Both the position numbers and the translations under genes were made by a program. From Phoronis australis (lineage: Eukaryota > Phoronida > Phoronidae): DNA of 25,699 bases. Positions 1 through 10,770 of this stretch are shown piece by piece (position 1 is the stretch's first letter; each line of letters starts with the position of its first letter). A model generated the notes under the pieces. It saw only the letters and a program-made list of their open reading frames with translations. It searched no databases and was not told the origin of the DNA. The stretch lies in assembly GCA_002633005.1 (NCBI GenBank), contig NMRA01001145.1, positions 9,280 through 34,978 of the forward strand, in the 5' to 3' direction.

Positions 1-748
1 CCCGGGCTGTGTGAAATTTCTGGGTCTAACGGAGACACTGACGCAGTGGTCAGCCAGCTCGCTGTATCAAGACTATAGTCAAAATCCAAATTCGTTTTAT
101 CGTGTCCCTGTCAATAATAATGGCATGCTAAAGCCTTCTTAATTTTCGTACTTCAGGAACATAACAATCACCTGTTTTGTACACATACGCGCACGCCGCA
201 GATCACATCTCGGAAATTGCCGATTTGACGGATGACAATGAATGAACACAATGAAATTAACAACGTCGTTTTACAGCTTGTAAGATTCATAATAAATAAA
301 CGTATTTTGAATATTGCAATGCATGTGTTCCAAAATCTAAATAACTTGGGTCCTATATTTTTGTATTAGTGCGCGCCGAATGAAAGTAATCGTGAGTGTT
401 GCTGTGTTGCAAAATCTCTTATCCTGGGCCGATTTGAAAAAGTTGTACTCATATTTGCTTTCGCTTCTCTTTTCAAATATTACAGTTAAATTTACGTAAA
501 ACTCTCTCCATAAAAAGTACAGTCTGCTAGCTAGATTGTAATCAGCTGATCATATCCGCATGAGTGAAGCCAATTATCCTCGCTCGTGACTCGATGACTA
601 GAGCAGCTTGGCGGCATCCCTTTGATCGTGAGCCGATTGCGACTCAGCCAAGGTGGATAAATACGGTCTACTTCAATTTTCCATACCCCACCGTTTACCT
701 TAACCACTGGGGTTAGGACCAATCTTATTTAGTGGGAATGTTGATAGC
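1..748 (-). mobile_element. Family A DNA transposon, left-half fragment (cut by window start)
   Basis: This is the reverse complement of the left half of the complete copy at 3274-5013, and it matches again at 12731-13484 and 14428-15175. It runs off the window start. The outer terminus is at the right (TTTAGTGGGAATGTTGATAGC). It carries no transposase; the longest open frame is 63 codons. The fragment joins directly at 749-752 to the right half of the same family in the opposite orientation, so this is a rearranged pair rather than an intact element. The homology to other copies is seen directly; the family name is mine. Confidence 0.8.
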
Positions 749-751
749 ATG

Positions 752-1354
752 GTAAAACATGAGGAAGATTTCAGGTAATTTGTTGAGTCGAAACTATATT
801 TTTATTCAAGAGTACAAGTTTTCCTATTGACGATCGCGATTTAGCGACGTATCAGTCGGCAAGTTTTCGCCATGGGATTTCAGCAAAATTTTTTGAAAAA
901 TGATCGTAATTTAACAATGGAGTTTGATAGCAATACACCACGACTTTGCAGAAAGACTGTTATAGGCTACATATACGTCACAGAGCGTAAATTTGATGAA
1001 TCCTAGCTTTCGATTTTACTCGTTTTGGAGACCGGGTTTCAACTGCCTTAGGCTACATTAAGCGCCCCCATTCCCGTGAAATGAATTTTTCTAAGCATTC
1101 ATTAGAGCCAATACAGTATACAGCTTTCCACCAATGCTAGGTGATGCTACAGCATTATTCTTTGTTGCATTAGTTAACTGGTCTTGGCTAATTATCATTT
1201 TATGGCCTGGTCATCCATGCAGCCAAAAGTAGTTCCATAGGTGGCTTATTAGCCAATTATTCACGCATGATGACTCACAATAGAAGCCTGATAAGAGTGA
1301 AGGTGGATAAATGGGGTGTTCCTACAGTCTCTTGTGGTAGATGTGTTCACGACA
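752..1354 (+). mobile_element. Family A DNA transposon, right-half fragment
   Basis: It matches 4404-5013 of the complete copy in the same orientation, from the GTAAAACAT motif to the terminus ending GTGTTCACGACA. It includes the subterminal GGTGGATAAATGGGGTG motif, which mirrors ATTTATCCACC near the left terminus. It begins at an internal point of the element, immediately after the outer end of the inverted left half at 1-748. No coding capacity is seen. Confidence 0.8.
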
Positions 1355-1356
1355 AG

Positions 1357-3034
1357 GAGTGTTGCTGTGTTGCGAAATCTCTTATCCTGGGCCCATTTGA
1401 AAAATTCAAAGTTGTACTCATACCGTATTCGCCGTAATCACCGCCCAGAGGGGGCTTAGAAAAGTTTGGTTCAGGGGGGGCGCTTATTATAACCCAAGGC
1501 GGTTGAAACCCGGTCGCCGAAACGGGTGAAATCGGAAGCTAAGATTCAGCAAATTTACGTTCTGTGACGTATCTGTAATCTATGAAAGACTTCCAACAAA
1601 ACTGTGGTGCATTGCTATCAAACTTTGCTGCTAAATTACGATCATTTTTCAGAAACTTGTGCTGAAATCCCAGGGCGAAAACTCGCCGACTGACGGCATG
1701 CCTCAAAATCACCATCTTCGATATGGCGACTTCAATGCTTGAATAAAAACAGTTTCGACTCAAGCAAATTACCTGAAATCCTCATTAAGTTTTCTAAGTA
1801 GCGCCCCTAAGACTTTTTTTAGGTTCCCGTGGAGTCTGGATTTACGGCAGTTTTAAGTACAAATCTGCGCAACACCGGCAACACGGCGAGAAAAATGTCT
1901 GGACGAACACACATGTTGTCACGTGACGTTTGTTTTGAAGTTCGTCTGCGAGTAAGCGAGCGCGTGCGTGTAACCAGAGTTCATTTGCCAAAGCAGAGAC
2001 CGTCTTTTGGCCAGAGCCACGCAATCTAACGAGCTCGATGTGCATTGCTTTTAAAGAAATTTGCACAAGCACTAGGCCTACACCAGAGCTGGATGTGTAC
2101 GTAACTATGTGACAGTTATTTTTCGGTGTAAGGGTGTGTAAGCATTCCCTGTCAGTTGTCATTTTGTCGGATATTCGGCTTAAAAACACCAATGGTTAAT
2201 CAAACAATCCATCTAAAAAATAACGCAAACATGTTTTATAGTATTAGAAATTGTCGGAAATTAGGGCCAATATTCATTTCTTACAGATGCTATGTTACCC
2301 GTCTCACGAATGGATAGTTCCCCACTAATGTCTTTGATGACAGCTAGGTTCATATATGTAGCGCGTGCTTTCTGGCCACGTGCGTTCAACACCGAGTTAT
2401 TTTTATTCAGGATGTGTCTGTATTGAAAGGTCAGACCATAGTGGGACACGGTCCTCGCGAAAGTAGCAACGCTGCTGCGTTCTTTTTGAAGCGCTGTGTT
2501 ACTTTGAAGTGTATAGTCACGGCTAAATACAAACGTAGCAGTGCCGCTGGTGGTCTAGAAGACCCGAGCAAAACTTTTTTGATAAATTGAAGACGTTACT
2601 GTAGCCGAGTTTTAGGACTGAAGGTACGTCATTGTTCGCATGTACAAGTTCATGGACTGGGCGCTTATTTCAGCAAAGTCTGAAAACGCGTGGGGGGGCG
2701 CTTATAGGGGCATGGGCGGTTATTACGGCGAATACGGTATTTGTTTTCGCTCCTCTTTTCAAATATTACAGTAAAAACTACGTAAAACTCTCTCCATAAA
2801 AAGTACAGTCTGCTGCGCTAGACTGTTATCAGCTGATCATATCCGCATGAGCAAAGCCAATTATCCTTGCTCGTGACTCAATGAATAGAGCAGCTTGTGG
2901 CATCCCTTTGATTGTGAGCCGAGCGCAACTCAGCCAAAGTGGATAAATACGGTCTAGTTCAATCTGCCAAACCCCACCGTTTACCCTGATAGGCGGGGTT
3001 TGGGCCAATCTGATTTAATGGGAATGTTTATAGC
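1357..3034 (-). mobile_element. Family A left-half fragment, split by a family B insertion
   Basis: Positions 1357-1422 and 2738-3034 together reproduce the outer part of the family A left half in reverse orientation (compare 13131-13484). Removing the element at 1423-2737 and one TA restores the uninterrupted reading seen at 13184-13200. The outer terminus ends at 3034 (AATGTTTATAGC). This copy has more substitutions than the others; the 63-codon frame that is open in four other copies is broken here. Confidence 0.78.
1423..2737 (+). mobile_element. Family B non-autonomous DNA transposon (1.3 kb), TA target duplication
   Basis: Terminal inverted repeats begin CCGTATTCGCCGTAAT and end with their reverse complement ATTACGGCGAATACGG. 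The element is flanked by TA at 1421-1422 and 2738-2739. The insertion lies inside a family A fragment, and the uninterrupted family A copy at 12731-13484 has a single TA at the same point, so the 2-bp target duplication is demonstrated. GC-rich subterminal stretches (runs of G or C with GCGCTTAT) follow both ends. No open frame resembles a transposase, so it is a MITE-like derivative. TA duplication fits several superfamilies (Tc1/mariner, ISL2EU and others); I do not assign one. Confidence 0.88.
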
Positions 3035-3273
3035 ATGTTTGCCACAAAAGTTTCAACAACTTTCTATACCGCTTCACCTGATTTTGATAATTTTTGGAAT
3101 TTTGTGTGGGACATGGACACAGTTGCATTGGGTGCTGTACTCCCATTAAAAAACCTCTTGGCTCTGTGATTAGACTGCATTAACACGCCTTAGGCCCAGA
3201 TGAGACCATATAAGACAAGCATAACCAACTGGCTGTACCAAAGCATCAAACAATGTAGAGAATAACTTGACAT

Positions 3274-5013
3274 GCTATGAACATTCCCACTAAATGAGAT
3301 TGGTTCTAACCCCAGTGGTTAAGGTAAACGGTGGGGTATGGAAAATTGAACTAGACTGTATTTATCCACCTTGGCTGAGTCGCGCTCGGCTCACGATCAA
3401 AGGGATGCCGCCAAGCTGCTCTAATCATCGAGTCACGAGCGAGGATAATTGGCTTCGCTCATGCGGATATGATCAGCTGATTACAATCTAGCTAGCAGAC
3501 TGTACTTTTTATGAAGAGAGTTTTACGTAGTTTTTACTGTAATATTTGAAAAGAGGAGCGAAAACAAATATGAGTACAACTTTGAATTTTTCAAATCGGC
3601 CCAGGATAAGAGATTTTGCAACACAGCAACACTCACGATTACTTTCATTCGGCGCGCACTAATACAAAAATATAGGACCCAAGTTATTTAGATTTTGGAA
3701 CACATGCATTGCAATATTCAAAATACTTTTATTATGAATCTTACAAGCTGTAAAACGACGTTGTTAATTTCATTGTGTTCATTCATTGTCATCCGTCAAA
3801 TCGGCAATTTCCGAGATGTGATCTGCGGCGTGCGCGTATGTGTACAAAACACGTGATTGTTATGTTCCTGAAGTACGAAAATTAAGAAGGCTTTAACATG
3901 CCGTTATTATTGACAGGGACACGATAAAACGAATTTGGATTTTGACTATAGTCTTGATACAGCGATCTGACTGACCACTGCGTCAGTGTCTCCGTTAGAC
4001 CCAGAAATTTCACACAGCCCGGGTAGTTCATTTCGTCCCCAACATGTAGATCGAACCTTGGACTATTAATACTCCACGGCAGAGCTAACGACAGTCGGCC
4101 TGTGCACACAAAATCTGTGAGCTAACCAGCACTCACCTTGCACGTTACAGCCGTTGAAGTGAAAAACAATCAAGTAAACGCCATTTTCTTGTATAATCCT
4201 CCGCCTTTTGTAAAAAAAAAGTCTATCGTCGATGACCCGCACACGCACGCTCACTCACTCTCATACGCAGATGACCTTCAAAACAAACGTCACGTGACAA
4301 CATGTGTGTTCATCCAGAGATTTTTCTCGTGTTGTGGAGTACGATGTAGCGCACATTTGGACTTAATCGCAATTAATCTAGACTCCACATGAACTTTAAA
4401 AATTGTAAAACATCAGGAAGATTTCAGGTAATTTGTTGAGTCGCAACTATATTTTTATTCAAGACTACAAGTTTTCCTATTGACGATCGCGATTCAGTGA
4501 CGCATCAGTCGGCAAGTTTTCGCATTGTGATGAGCACAATTTTTTGAAAAATTGTCGTAATTTAACAACGGAAGTTGATAGCAATGCACCACAATTTTGT
4601 AGAAAGGCTGTCATAGGCTACAAATATGTGACAGAGCGTAAATTTGATGAATCCTAGCTTCCGATTTTACCCGTTTGGGAAACCGGGTTTCAACTGCCGT
4701 AGGCTCACTACAATATGCGTCCCCTCCCCGTGAAATGAATTTTTCTAAGCTTTTGTTTCAGCCAATACAGTATAGAGCTTTCCACCAAGGCTAGGTGGTG
4801 CAACACATTATTCTTTGTTGCATTATAGTAGCTGGTCTTGGCTAATTATCATTTTATGGCCTGGTCATCCATTCAGCCAAAAGTAGTTCCAGAGGTGGCT
4901 TATCAGCCAATTATTCACGCATGCTGACTCACAATAGAAGCCTGATAAGAGTGAAGGTGGATAAATGTGGTGTTCCTACAGTTTCTTGTTTTAGTGGATG
5001 TGTTCACGACATG
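3274..5013 (+). mobile_element. Family A non-autonomous DNA transposon, complete copy (~1.74 kb)
   Basis: Both ends are present. The left end reads GCTATGAACATTCCCACTAAA; the right end, reverse-complemented, reads CATGTCGTGAACACATCCAC then TAAA, giving imperfect terminal inverted repeats of about 22 bp. A second inverted pair (ATTTATCCACC / GGTGGATAAAT) lies about 50-95 bp inside. Length agrees with the copy at 14428-16158 (1731 bp). There is no transposase; the longest open frame is 84 codons. The middle (about 4235-4750) is homologous to family B although the ends are unrelated. No convincing target duplication is visible for this copy, so its flanks may be rearranged. Confidence 0.8.
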
Positions 5014-6163
5014 TATGGCATACCAAAATAAATTTTATACTTGGCAATTATTTGGCCTAAGCTCTATTGGCTGACTGAGCAAAAGCCTTAGACATTTGGA
5101 TCTAAGTGTTCACCTGACAGAGGTCACTCATTGTCAGTCAAAATAAGTTGTATGCATGCTATACAAATATTAGTGTACAGTATAAGACCCATTCACTGAG
5201 GTGCCGGCACCAGGCAGCATTTTTAAAATTGATATGCAAAAAAGTAATATACCACTGACACTTGGTTAAAATAAAAGCAATTCTATCAATCTCTGCTGGT
5301 GATGCTAATTACAATTGTATTTGACAAGGGTATAGAATAGTTGATGAAAATGCAATGGGCTTCTTTGTGACCTACATCACATGGCAGAAGGATATTCACA
5401 AGAGAATTACTTAAGAAAAAAAGGTGAGATTTTGACATTATTAAAGAAGCGTATAAATCTGATCATGAAACCAATGTACTTATTAAAACCTTAAGCACAT
5501 ACTGGCAGCCTTAAAAACTCATGTCTGTGTTTAAAATGACAAATTATTCAGAATCTACTTTCACAGTTGCATTTGTGAATCTCATAGGTTGAGCTGTATA
5601 TAGCCATTATGATACACTTGGAAAACCTTTTTGTTAGCTAAAGATCAATCGGGACAGGGAGGCACAAGCCAACTGACTTGTGTGCTGAAAACAGAATCAG
5701 GCTCCATTTGTTATATCTTACTGTGAGGTTATTAACTATTTGTTGAAAATGAGTCTGACTGGCCTGAGGGAAATTCTAGGAAATAAGTGTTTATTTAGTC
5801 ACCAGGCAGTGTGAGCAGATTAAACACAGAAATACTGTTCCTTTCTTAAGTTTCTTCTGGTTCCTAAATTGTTGATCAAATGATTTAATACCACTGTGCC
5901 TTTCACCACAAACCTGCATGAGGGTCAGCCCTCTCAGCCAGTGACCACTTCCCTATCCCAGTTGCCAGCTGTCCCTCATGACAAAGCCGTCCTAACAATA
6001 GCCCTATAGTGAGCCAGCCAACCACACAAATCGCTTGTGCAGTATTACGTAAGCATTAACTAGGCCTTGGGCAGACACCAGAATAGAAGTTTCAGATATA
6101 ACTATTTATGCATGTGTTAAAAATTTTTGTGCTATATTGAAAATTATTGATCAAAATCGATTA
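5014..6163. other. Unassigned intergenic or intronic DNA
   Basis: This AT-rich stretch lies between a family A copy and a family B copy. It has no open frame of note, no clear exon with matching splice sites and coding phase, and no similarity to other parts of the window that I could see. The last two bases (TA, 6162-6163) are one half of the family B target duplication. Confidence 0.5.
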
Positions 6164-7560
6164 CCGTATTTGCCGTATTAACCGCCCATGCCCCTATAAG
6201 TGCCCCCTCACGCGTTTTCAGACTTCGCTGAAATAAGCACCCAGTCCATGAACGTGTACACGGGAACAATGACGTACCTACAGTCCTAAAACTCGGCTAC
6301 AGTAACGTCTTCAATTTATCAAAAAAGTTTTGCACGGGTCTTCTAGACCACCAGCGGCACTGCTACGTTTGTATTTAGCCATGACTTTACACTTCAAAGT
6401 AACGCAGCGCTTCAAAAAGAACGCAACAGCGTTGCTACTCTCTCGCGGCGACCGTGTCCCACTCTATGGTCTGACCTTTCGGTAGACACATCGACTGTCT
6501 CAAGAATAAAAATAACTCGGTGTTATACGCACGTGGCCAGGAAGCGCGCGCGCTACATACATGAACCTGTCATCAAAGACATTAGTCAGGAATTTTCCAT
6601 TCATGAAACGGGTAGCATAGCATCGATAAGAAATGAATATTGGCACTAATTTCCGACAATTTCTAATACTATAAAACATGTTTGCGTTATTTTTGAGATG
6701 TATTGTTTGATTAACCATAATTGGTGTTTTTAAGCCGAACATCCGATAAAGTGACAACTGACAGTGAATGCTTACACACCCTTACACCGAAAAATAACTG
6801 TCAGATAGTTACGTACACATCCAGCTACACGGCGACTAATATGGGCCTTACCAAGACAAATGTCGAAAGTTTTTAGCCCGAGACCGGCAAATGCTGAATG
6901 AAACACGCTCTGGTTTAGGCCTACTGCCTGTCCAAATTTCTTTTTAGACACATCTAGCTAGTTAGATTGCGTGCCTCTTGCCAAAAGACGGTCTCTGCTT
7001 TGGCAAATGAACTCTGGTGACACCCACGCGATCGCTTATTCGCAGACGAACTCCAAAACAAACGTCACGTGTTCGTCCAGACATTTTTCTCGCCGTGTTG
7101 CCGATCATACATGTAGATGCACAGATTTGTACTTAAACCTGCCGTTAATCCAGACTCCACGGGAACTTAAAAAATCTTAGAGATGCTACTTATAAAACTT
7201 AATGAGGATTTCAGGTAATTTGCTTGAGTCAAAACCATTTTTATTCAAGCATCGAAATCGCCATATCGAAGACGGCGATTTCGAGGCAGTCAGTCGGCGA
7301 ATTTTTGCCCTGGAATTTCAGCACAATATTCTGTAAAATGGTCATAATTTAGCTGCAAAGTTTGATAGCAATGCACCACAGTTCTGTTGAAAGTCTTTCA
7401 TAGATTACATATACGTCACAGAGCGTAAATTTTATGAATCTTAGCTTCCGATTTCACCCATTTCGGAGACCGGGTTTCAACCGTCTGGTGGGTTATAATA
7501 AGCGCCCCCCCTGAACCGAACTTTTCTAAGCGCCCTGGGCGGTTATTACGTTGAATACGG
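6164..7560 (-). mobile_element. Family B non-autonomous DNA transposon (1.4 kb), second copy
   Basis: It is inverted relative to 1423-2737. It starts CCGTATTTGCCGTATTAACC and ends ACGTTGAATACGG, flanked by TA at 6162-6163 and 7561-7562. Landmarks occur in mirror order: the GC-rich subterminal block, the ACGTAC/CAGTCCTAAAACTCGG segment, and the internal part shared with family A near 7040-7480. Its ends have drifted more than in the first copy. Open frames on both strands (up to 85 codons) are not shared with the other copy, so I treat it as non-coding. Confidence 0.85.
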
Positions 7561-8143
7561 TACATACAGTCGTTGAACGGCGAAAATTGATGCCCAACTT
7601 GCCGAGGAAACATACCTTGTCGTCACTCAGAGAAACGAAAAGTCCCGGCGAGAAAAGGAGACAGAAGTCCACTAAAAAAGATGCATACGCACAGTTCTGA
7701 TAGGTGGTACCCCGTTTTTTTAAAACTCTCGATTTTTTTGTCCACATGGACTGAAATTCGAGCCCCCCCATTTTCAAGGCTGGGCGCGCGCATGCTCGCG
7801 ATTAATTAGTCTTCTAATGGGATCAGACAATTGTACTATCTCAGTGCACAAATGTCCTACGTATTTTAAATCAAGAGTAGCGTGAATTTGACACCAGTTA
7901 CTTATTTCTCGGGAGTTTTGAGACTGGTCAGACGATGCATCATGTGGCGTACGAACTTGGAATTCAAAAACACTATCAGAATAGGTGAATTTTGAATAGT
8001 AAAAAACTTATGACTTTAAAAATACTGTTCTGTTTTGGCAATAGCTATGATTATGGTATTCGTGAAACATCCTTTTACAACGAACATTTCAAATGTTTAA
8101 ACTTCCAACAGCCATCATCATAGGCGCAACAAAAACAAAACTG
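7561..8143. other. Unassigned spacer with a GC-rich patch
   Basis: It follows the second family B copy and precedes the satellite-like repeats. On the minus strand an 83-codon open frame spans 7526-7777, with a GTATGT splice-donor-like sequence near 7612; there is no partner exon and no recognisable protein. Otherwise it is AT-rich DNA without visible features. Confidence 0.4.
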
Positions 8144-8825
8144 CCACTAGGAGGTGCCGCAGAAGTCGAAATCGTCGGAAAATCATCATCAACCGTCCTC
8201 TTTATAGTAAGCACATACATGCCAATTTTCACAATCATCCTTTGAGCGGTTTGGTTGATAGAGGGGTGGACGCAAAAAAACTCAAAAACAGTAAAAATGG
8301 CCACTAGGTGGTGCAAACTATGTCGAATCCATCCGAAAACGGGAGGATAGCGTCATCTCACTAATAGGTGCCTACATATTAAATTTCATGAAAATCCGAT
8401 AAGGACTTTTGAAGATACAAAGGTAAACGTAAAAAAAATAAAATTGCCACTAGGGGGCACACTGGTAGTCGGAACTGTCCAAAAGTCGTCGTCCTCCGTT
8501 GTTAACATCACATAAATATACTTACCAAATTTTGTAAAGATCCTGCGAACGGTTTAGGAGATACAGTCATAGGCGCAAAAAAACTGCCACTAGGAGGCGC
8601 CACAGCAGTCGAAATGTCGGAAAATCATCGTCAACCATCCTCTTCGTAGTAAGCACATACATGCCAATTTTCACAATCATCCTTTGAGCGGTTTGGTTGA
8701 TAGAGGGGTGGACACAAAAAACAGACTCATAAACAGTAAAAATGGCCACTAGGTTGCGCAAACTACGTCGAATCTATCCGAAAACAGGAGGATTGCGTCA
8801 TCTCACTAATAGGTGCCTACATACC
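8144..8825 (+). repeat. Satellite-like repeat, ~150-bp subunits in a ~445-bp higher-order unit
   Basis: The motif CCACTAGG starts at 8144, 8301, 8447, 8587 and 8746 (spacings 157, 146, 140 and 159 bp). Each subunit continues with a GTCGAA/GTCGGAA-like motif and with AATTTTCA or AATTTCATG followed by ATCC and a GGTTT..GATA block. Subunits 1 and 4 are much more alike than neighbours (for example the shared GAGCGGTTTGGTTGATAGAG), as are 2 and 5, so the higher-order period is three subunits, about 443-445 bp. The array stops at the N at 8826. Confidence 0.8.
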
Positions 8826-8826
8826 N
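8826..8826. other. Ambiguous base N at a repeat junction
   Basis: The N lies exactly where the satellite-like array stops and the ~2 kb duplicated block begins. The same block has different upstream sequence at 11297. The coincidence suggests a contig join rather than a random base-call failure. Confidence 0.7.
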
Positions 8827-10022
8827 ATCTAATTAATTGAAGAATGTTCTTGTGTAATCCCTGTTCCTATGGAGGAGAGCACCGCTTATATTGATTTTCA
8901 ATTGGATACAGTTCTGCGGCACCCCTAATGCCAATTTTGTTTGTTGCCTGTGCCTCGAGATTCACATAATTCTTGATGGATGTTCATGAGATTTTGTGCA
9001 TGTTCCTACAGAGTGGAGCATGGTTGTCATTGTTTTTAGTCCAGTCTGTTTTACTATGACACCTATGACAAACATGCGACTCATTTACCAAAACACCACT
9101 GTCTACATAGTGGGAAGGCAGGACGTAGCTGCTAAAAAGTTAATCTGTATGTCAGAATTTTTAGTCGACACTGACATCACTGGTATTTTTTAGCAAAATG
9201 TTTCCGCATACTGTTTTAAACACAACTGTATAGACTTCTATTTAAAGTCATTGAATAAAGAAATGGTTTATGCTCTGCCAATGAAACTTTCATTTTTAAC
9301 TGTACTATGCTATTAGATGGTATAGACATACCTACCACGTGGCACAGCAGTCAAATTTTTGGGAAATTTGTACTCCCAGTTTTAAAATCGTGTATAAGCC
9401 CTTCTTTGTGTGTAACCCAGCTACCAAATAATGTTCCTTGTAGTGTTATTTTATTTATAGACAAAACGCTGATTATAGTGATTGAAACAATTTTCGCAAC
9501 ACGTCTAGTGTGCTGTCCTGCTAAGTCATGCTCTTCCGATTTTATGGTAATACCGTAAATACCATAATGAGTATCTGTCAGCTTTAATTTAATCTGTGAA
9601 CTGTTAAAACTAGGTACACAATAATGCAAGTAGGCTGCGTTCTGAGTCAATTACCCACAAAAGTGCAGAATGACTAACCTTCTGCATACTTCACACTAGC
9701 TTGCCTTCAATTTGGACGATGATTTTCAGTTAAATTTAGCAAAAAGTAAAAAATGTTTTGCAAGGGTACACTTAAAAAACAGCATAACTAAGATGGCCAG
9801 TTTTATTTTCATTTCAAAACATACCAAGAAACGATTAGCACTCAAGCGGCAAGCCTTAATTGTTTCAGGGAGGTTTTTGCTCTCAAAAAAATACAGCCGA
9901 AATTTTGTGGGAATACTTTTGTCTTGTACTGTACTTTTAAGTGCTTATAATGTACGATTATGAGCCACTATTGGTACTTTCAGGATACTTATTTTGAATA
10001 ACCACACGTTAAGACAGCGTTA

Positions 10023-10059
10023 GTTTATTAAATTTGGGTGTTGTGATTCCGGTTAAAAG
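10023..10059 (+). other. 37-bp segment that is the unreversed complement of its paralogous copy
   Basis: Between identical flanks (AGACAGCGTTA before, TTTTCAGAAGATTTTC after) this stretch pairs base by base, in the same direction, with 14298-14329 followed by 22152-22156 of the second copy. Examples: GTTTATTAAATTTGGG here against CAAATAATTTAAACCC there, and GATTCCGG against CTAAGGCC. Only position 10042 (T against G) breaks the rule. The reverse complement does not match. No known recombination or template switch yields a parallel complement, so a sequence-editing artefact is a leading explanation. Confidence 0.9.
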
Positions 10060-10132
10060 TTTTCAGAAGATTTTCATGCATCACTTTGATAAATGATCAA
10101 CCTCTCTTAAGATAGTGTATTTTTTGTTTCAG

Positions 10133-10216
10133 ATTTAAAAAAGAAAAATACTGTTTTGGAACTAAAAAAGAAAACTACAAGTGGCTATGGGTCTCAGGAG
10201 GAGATTCCAATTAAAG
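10133..10216 (+). CDS. Putative host-gene exon, phase 1-1 (copy 1)
   Basis: A polypyrimidine tract and acceptor (TATTTTTTGTTTCAG) precede the exon and GTTTGT follows it. Length is 84 bp, read as 2 bases, 27 codons and 1 base: both borders are phase 1, so it can be included or skipped without a frameshift. The peptide begins LKKKNTVLELKKK and ends GYGSQEEIPIK: lysine-rich, hydrophilic, with an internal near-repeat (LKKKNTV / LELKKKT). The duplicate at 22230-22310 differs by an in-frame 3-bp deletion and several substitutions without any frameshift, which supports coding function. No domain family is recognised; a disordered or cytoplasmic tail segment is a guess. Confidence 0.6.
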
Positions 10217-10770
10217 GTTTGTATTAAAACTTTTACCAGAACGGTAATACGGATCTTGCATGGGAGGAATATAGACAATTCTGTTCATATGGGTGCCTGC
10301 ACTTGTCATCACTAGACATTACCAACAATGTTACAAGCTGTGCTGAAAAATTGTTGTAATTCATCAGGAAAAGGTAGAAATTTCAACTTTGGCTCGATAT
10401 CACATTGTTTTAATGAAAGCAATCCCACTTCCTAATGACATAATTACAGAACAATGGATATCGAGTACGTTTTCAAAAAACAAAGAGGTTTCCACTAGAG
10501 AACTGCTTTTCCTTCACCATATGACATTTAGCTTCATAACAGTTATTCTTAATAGAAATGATAAAAAACAAAGATTGTTTTATTTCAGCTTAGCAAACAG
10601 TCACACTCCTGAATGTTACAATAATTACAATAAAAACTTTCAATTCTGACAAAAGTTCTTGCTAATATTTATACTTTTATGCGCCCACATACGAACACTA
10701 TGAGAGTGCACAAACTTACAATCACCTCGGTCTATGGACATAAGGCAAGTGCAGCCAGCTCGCCTAAACC

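Larger units (their letters stand above)
8827..10770 (+). repeat. ~2 kb segmental duplication, copy 1 (carries a host exon)
   Basis: The first part (8827-10022) matches 11297-12193 and 13487-14297. The last part (10060-10770) matches 22157-22864. Taken together the second copy is this block interrupted by transposons. It includes a small exon at 10133-10216 with its intron flanks, so it looks like duplicated host gene DNA rather than a transposon: no terminal repeats or element-like ends are visible. Copy 1 lacks about 39 bp near 9350 present at 12037 and 13580. The 37 bp at 10023-10059 are anomalous and are listed separately. Confidence 0.75.

Noticed and set aside
531-722. A 63-codon frame (start MVLTPVVKVNGGVWK) open in four family A copies (531-722, 3294-3491, 13267-13458, 14454-14684)
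   Set aside because: The copies differ mainly by residue-changing substitutions and one copy (2738-3034) is broken. Openness is explained by sequence similarity of the copies, not by selection on a peptide.
7526-7777. Minus-strand exon with GTATGT donor near 7612
   Set aside because: No partner exon, no recognisable protein and no duplicate to test phase. One donor-like hexamer is weak evidence.
9307-9963. Open frames of 83-110 codons on both strands in the duplicated block (9307-9558, 9351-9650, 9712-9963, 13594-13926)
   Set aside because: They are not preserved consistently between the two copies: frameshifting indels near 9440 and 9885 change the ends. They look like intron sequence.
10389-10649. 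An 86-codon frame present in both block copies (10389-10649 and 22483-22743)
   Set aside because: It lies in the intron just after the duplicated exon, has no splice or start context, and the copies are only recently duplicated, so sharing an open frame says little.
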